Shown here in pieces: positions 62,749-64,000 of a stretch of 64,000 nucleotides of DNA. Under the pieces are notes generated by a model, which was not told the DNA's origin, did not search any database, and worked only from the letters and a program-made list of their open reading frames with translations. Within the stretch, counting starts at the first letter, position 1. Each line of letters opens with the position of its first letter. Source of the DNA: CAYRPN01 sp964426135 (lineage in GTDB: Bacteria > Planctomycetota > Phycisphaerae > Phycisphaerales > Phycisphaeraceae); NCBI GenBank assembly GCA_964426135.1, contig CAYRPN010000004.1, forward strand, positions 22,884 to 86,883. Reading direction: 5' to 3'. The translations under genes and the position numbers were made by a program.

Positions 62749-63732
62749 TCACCCCAGCGCCGCGTCAATCGTCTTCACATCTTCCGCGCTGAGCACCAGG
62801 TCGCCCGCCTTCGCGTTTTCTTCCACTTGCTCCGGCGTTCGCGCACCGCACAGGGCGTGCGTCAGGCCCGGCTGCGCCAGCGTCCAGGCGATGACCGTCT
62901 GCGAGATCGTCGCGTTGTGCTTTGCCGCGATGGGCTGAATCTTCGACAGGAGCGCTTCCACTTTGCTCAGCGCGTCGCCGGCGAAGCGAGGGTTGTCGCG
63001 GCGAAGATCGCCCAGGGCGTAGCTGCGGCCGGCTGTGACCTTGCCTGTGAGCAACCCCTGCGCCAACGGCGAATAGGCGAGCACCGCGATGTTGTGGCGA
63101 TGGCAGTACGGCAACTGATCCTTCTCGATCTCACGACTGAGCATCGAGTAGCGTTCCTGATCGCTGTCGAGCGGGCCGACGCATCGGTACTCGTCCATCT
63201 GCGCGCTGCTGGCGTTGCTCACGCCGATGGCGCGAATCTTGCCTTGCTTTTTCAGGTCCAACAGCGCGGCCATCGTTTCGGCGATCGGCGTGCTCGGATC
63301 CTGCCAGTGCGTCTGCAGGAGGTCGATGTGATCCGTCTTGAGCCGGCGGAGGCTGCCTTCCACCTCGCGGCGAATGGAGTCACCCTGACAGCAGCGATTG
63401 ACCTGGATCAGGCCATCGTCATCGAAGTTCATTGAGTTGGTGGTGAAGTGCCTGACGCCGCGGGAGGGATCGCAGACGAGGCCGCACTTGGTGGCGAGGA
63501 CGACCTTGTCGCGCTTGCCCTGGATGGCGCGGCCGATGATCGTTTCGCTCAAGCCGAAGCCGTAAACCGGCGCGGTATCGATGAGGTTCATGCCGCGGTC
63601 GATGGCGGCGTGGATGGCGCGGACGGACTGATCTTCATCCGTGCCGCCCCACCGCCATCCGCCGATGGCCCAGGCGCCGAAAGCGACGACGGAAGCCTGG
63701 ATGCCGGATTGTCCGAGTGGGCGGTAGAGCAT
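62749..63732 (-). CDS. aldo/keto reductase
   Basis: 327 aa TIM-barrel NADPH-dependent oxidoreductase. Catalytic tetrad: Asp in LIDTAPVYG with Tyr of VYG, Lys in VVLATKCG and His in LLQTHWQDP. NADP-binding region GVSNASSAQ and the C-terminal AWTLAQPGLTHALCGARTPEQVEENAKA are as expected for the YajO/YghZ-type (AKR11-13) group. Substrate unknown. It lies 60 bases upstream of the endonuclease gene and is transcribed in the same direction, but its normal GC suggests it is not part of the acquired pair. Confidence 0.94.
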   Translation of the reverse strand: MLYRPLGQSGIQASVVAFGAWAIGGWRWGGTDEDQSVRAIHAAIDRGMNLIDTAPVYGFGLSETIIGRAIQGKRDKVVLATKCGLVCDPSRGVRHFTTNSMNFDDDGLIQVNRCCQGDSIRREVEGSLRRLKTDHIDLLQTHWQDPSTPIAETMAALLDLKKQGKIRAIGVSNASSAQMDEYRCVGPLDSDQERYSMLSREIEKDQLPYCHRHNIAVLAYSPLAQGLLTGKVTAGRSYALGDLRRDNPRFAGDALSKVEALLSKIQPIAAKHNATISQTVIAWTLAQPGLTHALCGARTPEQVEENAKAGDLVLSAEDVKTIDAALG

Positions 63733-63870
63733 GGGGAGAGGGAGGGACGGAGGGACGAAGGGACGGAGGGACGGAGGGACGGAGGGACGAAGGGACGAAG
63801 GGACGAAGGGACGAAGGGACGAAGGGACGAAGGGACTGAGGGACTGAGGGACTGAGGGACAGAGGGAAGA
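63731..63870. repeat. 8-base tandem repeat array (GGGACGRA)n
   Basis: GGGACGAA and GGGACGGA units, about 16 copies, ending in GGGACTGA units. Reverse complement of the 16500-16662 array. It directly precedes the start of the aldo/keto reductase gene. Confidence 0.9.
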
Positions 63871-63921
63871 TCATACATTCTCGGACTTCAGTTCTGCGCC
63901 TCAATTCTTCGCTGTTGCGCC

Positions 63922-64000
63922 TTACCCTTCGTCCCTTAGTCCCTTAGAAACCATCCCGAAACGCGGCTTCTTGCCGATCCATTCGTTGAGCTTTCTGAAA
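63922..64000 (-). CDS. 3' end of an unidentified gene, C-terminal fragment
   Basis: The minus strand is open from the window edge to a TAA at 63922, giving FRKLNEWIGKKPRFGMVSKG then LRDEG. The first 17 residues look like a real protein end; the last eight are encoded by AAGGGACGAAGGG repeat units, so even this gene seems to run into a repeat. Too short to identify. The two other frames look less natural. Confidence 0.3.
   Translation of the reverse strand, partial: FRKLNEWIGKKPRFGMVSKGLRDEG

Overview
The window looks like chromosomal DNA of a GC-rich planctomycete, most probably of the class Phycisphaerae. The evidence is a small basic protein of the type restricted to the PVC superphylum (26306-26605), a PEP-CTERM secreted protein, a prepilin-like protein with a cleavable G/FTLIEM leader, a ThuA/beta-propeller giant protein, several long secreted or membrane proteins of planctomycete type, LpxD (a Gram-negative outer membrane), and many intergenic simple-repeat families of the kind common in this group. 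No tRNA, rRNA, prophage or CRISPR array was recognised.

Layout. 1-5.3 kb: alanine racemase (cut by the window edge), a DEAD-box helicase with a structured leader, FabF, a zinc-ribbon membrane protein and a lipoprotein. 5.4-18.8 kb: RadA carrying two repeat-coded inserts, a catalytically degenerate GH10-like protein, a tandem cyanophycinase-like protein, an outer-membrane barrel, dUTPase, a 46-aa entericidin-like lipoprotein, a nucleosidase flanked by two copies of a 196-bp inverted-repeat element, CorA, a lipoprotein/membrane protein pair, a fasciclin lipoprotein, a cupredoxin-like protein and a PEP-CTERM protein. 18.9-28.1 kb: a secreted hypothetical, the VTC-DUF4956-CotH triad, a pilin-like protein, a CMD-family protein, a SPOR-like membrane protein coupled to the small basic protein, and an aminotransferase with a repeat-coded insert. 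28.4-35.7 kb: a 1568-aa ThuA/TIM/LamG/propeller fusion, pyruvate kinase, a 24-aa lysine-rich peptide with a good promoter, and ArfB. 36-45.5 kb: an orphan ABC ATPase, a PTPS-III type QueD homologue, a small membrane protein, RidA, aquaporin, GatB, HisH, a Tat-exported Gfo/Idh/MocA protein and LpxD. 45.7-61.3 kb: a seven-gene minus-strand cluster of MoxR/DUF58/BatA/DUF4159 type. 61.4-64 kb: a low-GC restriction-modification pair (MT-A70 methylase plus BglII-like nuclease), an aldo/keto reductase and a gene fragment.

Two signals run through the whole window. First, REPIN-like elements: pairs of inverted hairpins with a conserved TTAGC head whose stems differ between copies but always remain self-complementary. 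Second, intergenic repeat families (GGGCCAA, AATCCGAA, CTGTCTC, CTCCCTC types) that also lie in frame inside otherwise intact conserved genes, for example radA twice, the aminotransferase, BatA twice, a VWA protein twice and DUF58 twice, where they add peptides such as NPKSEIRNPKS. These two phenomena are the most interesting content of the window.

Specific start codons were moved from the longest possible frame where a ribosome-binding site, signal peptide or homology start supported it. Domain calls rest on motifs read by eye; no database search was run.
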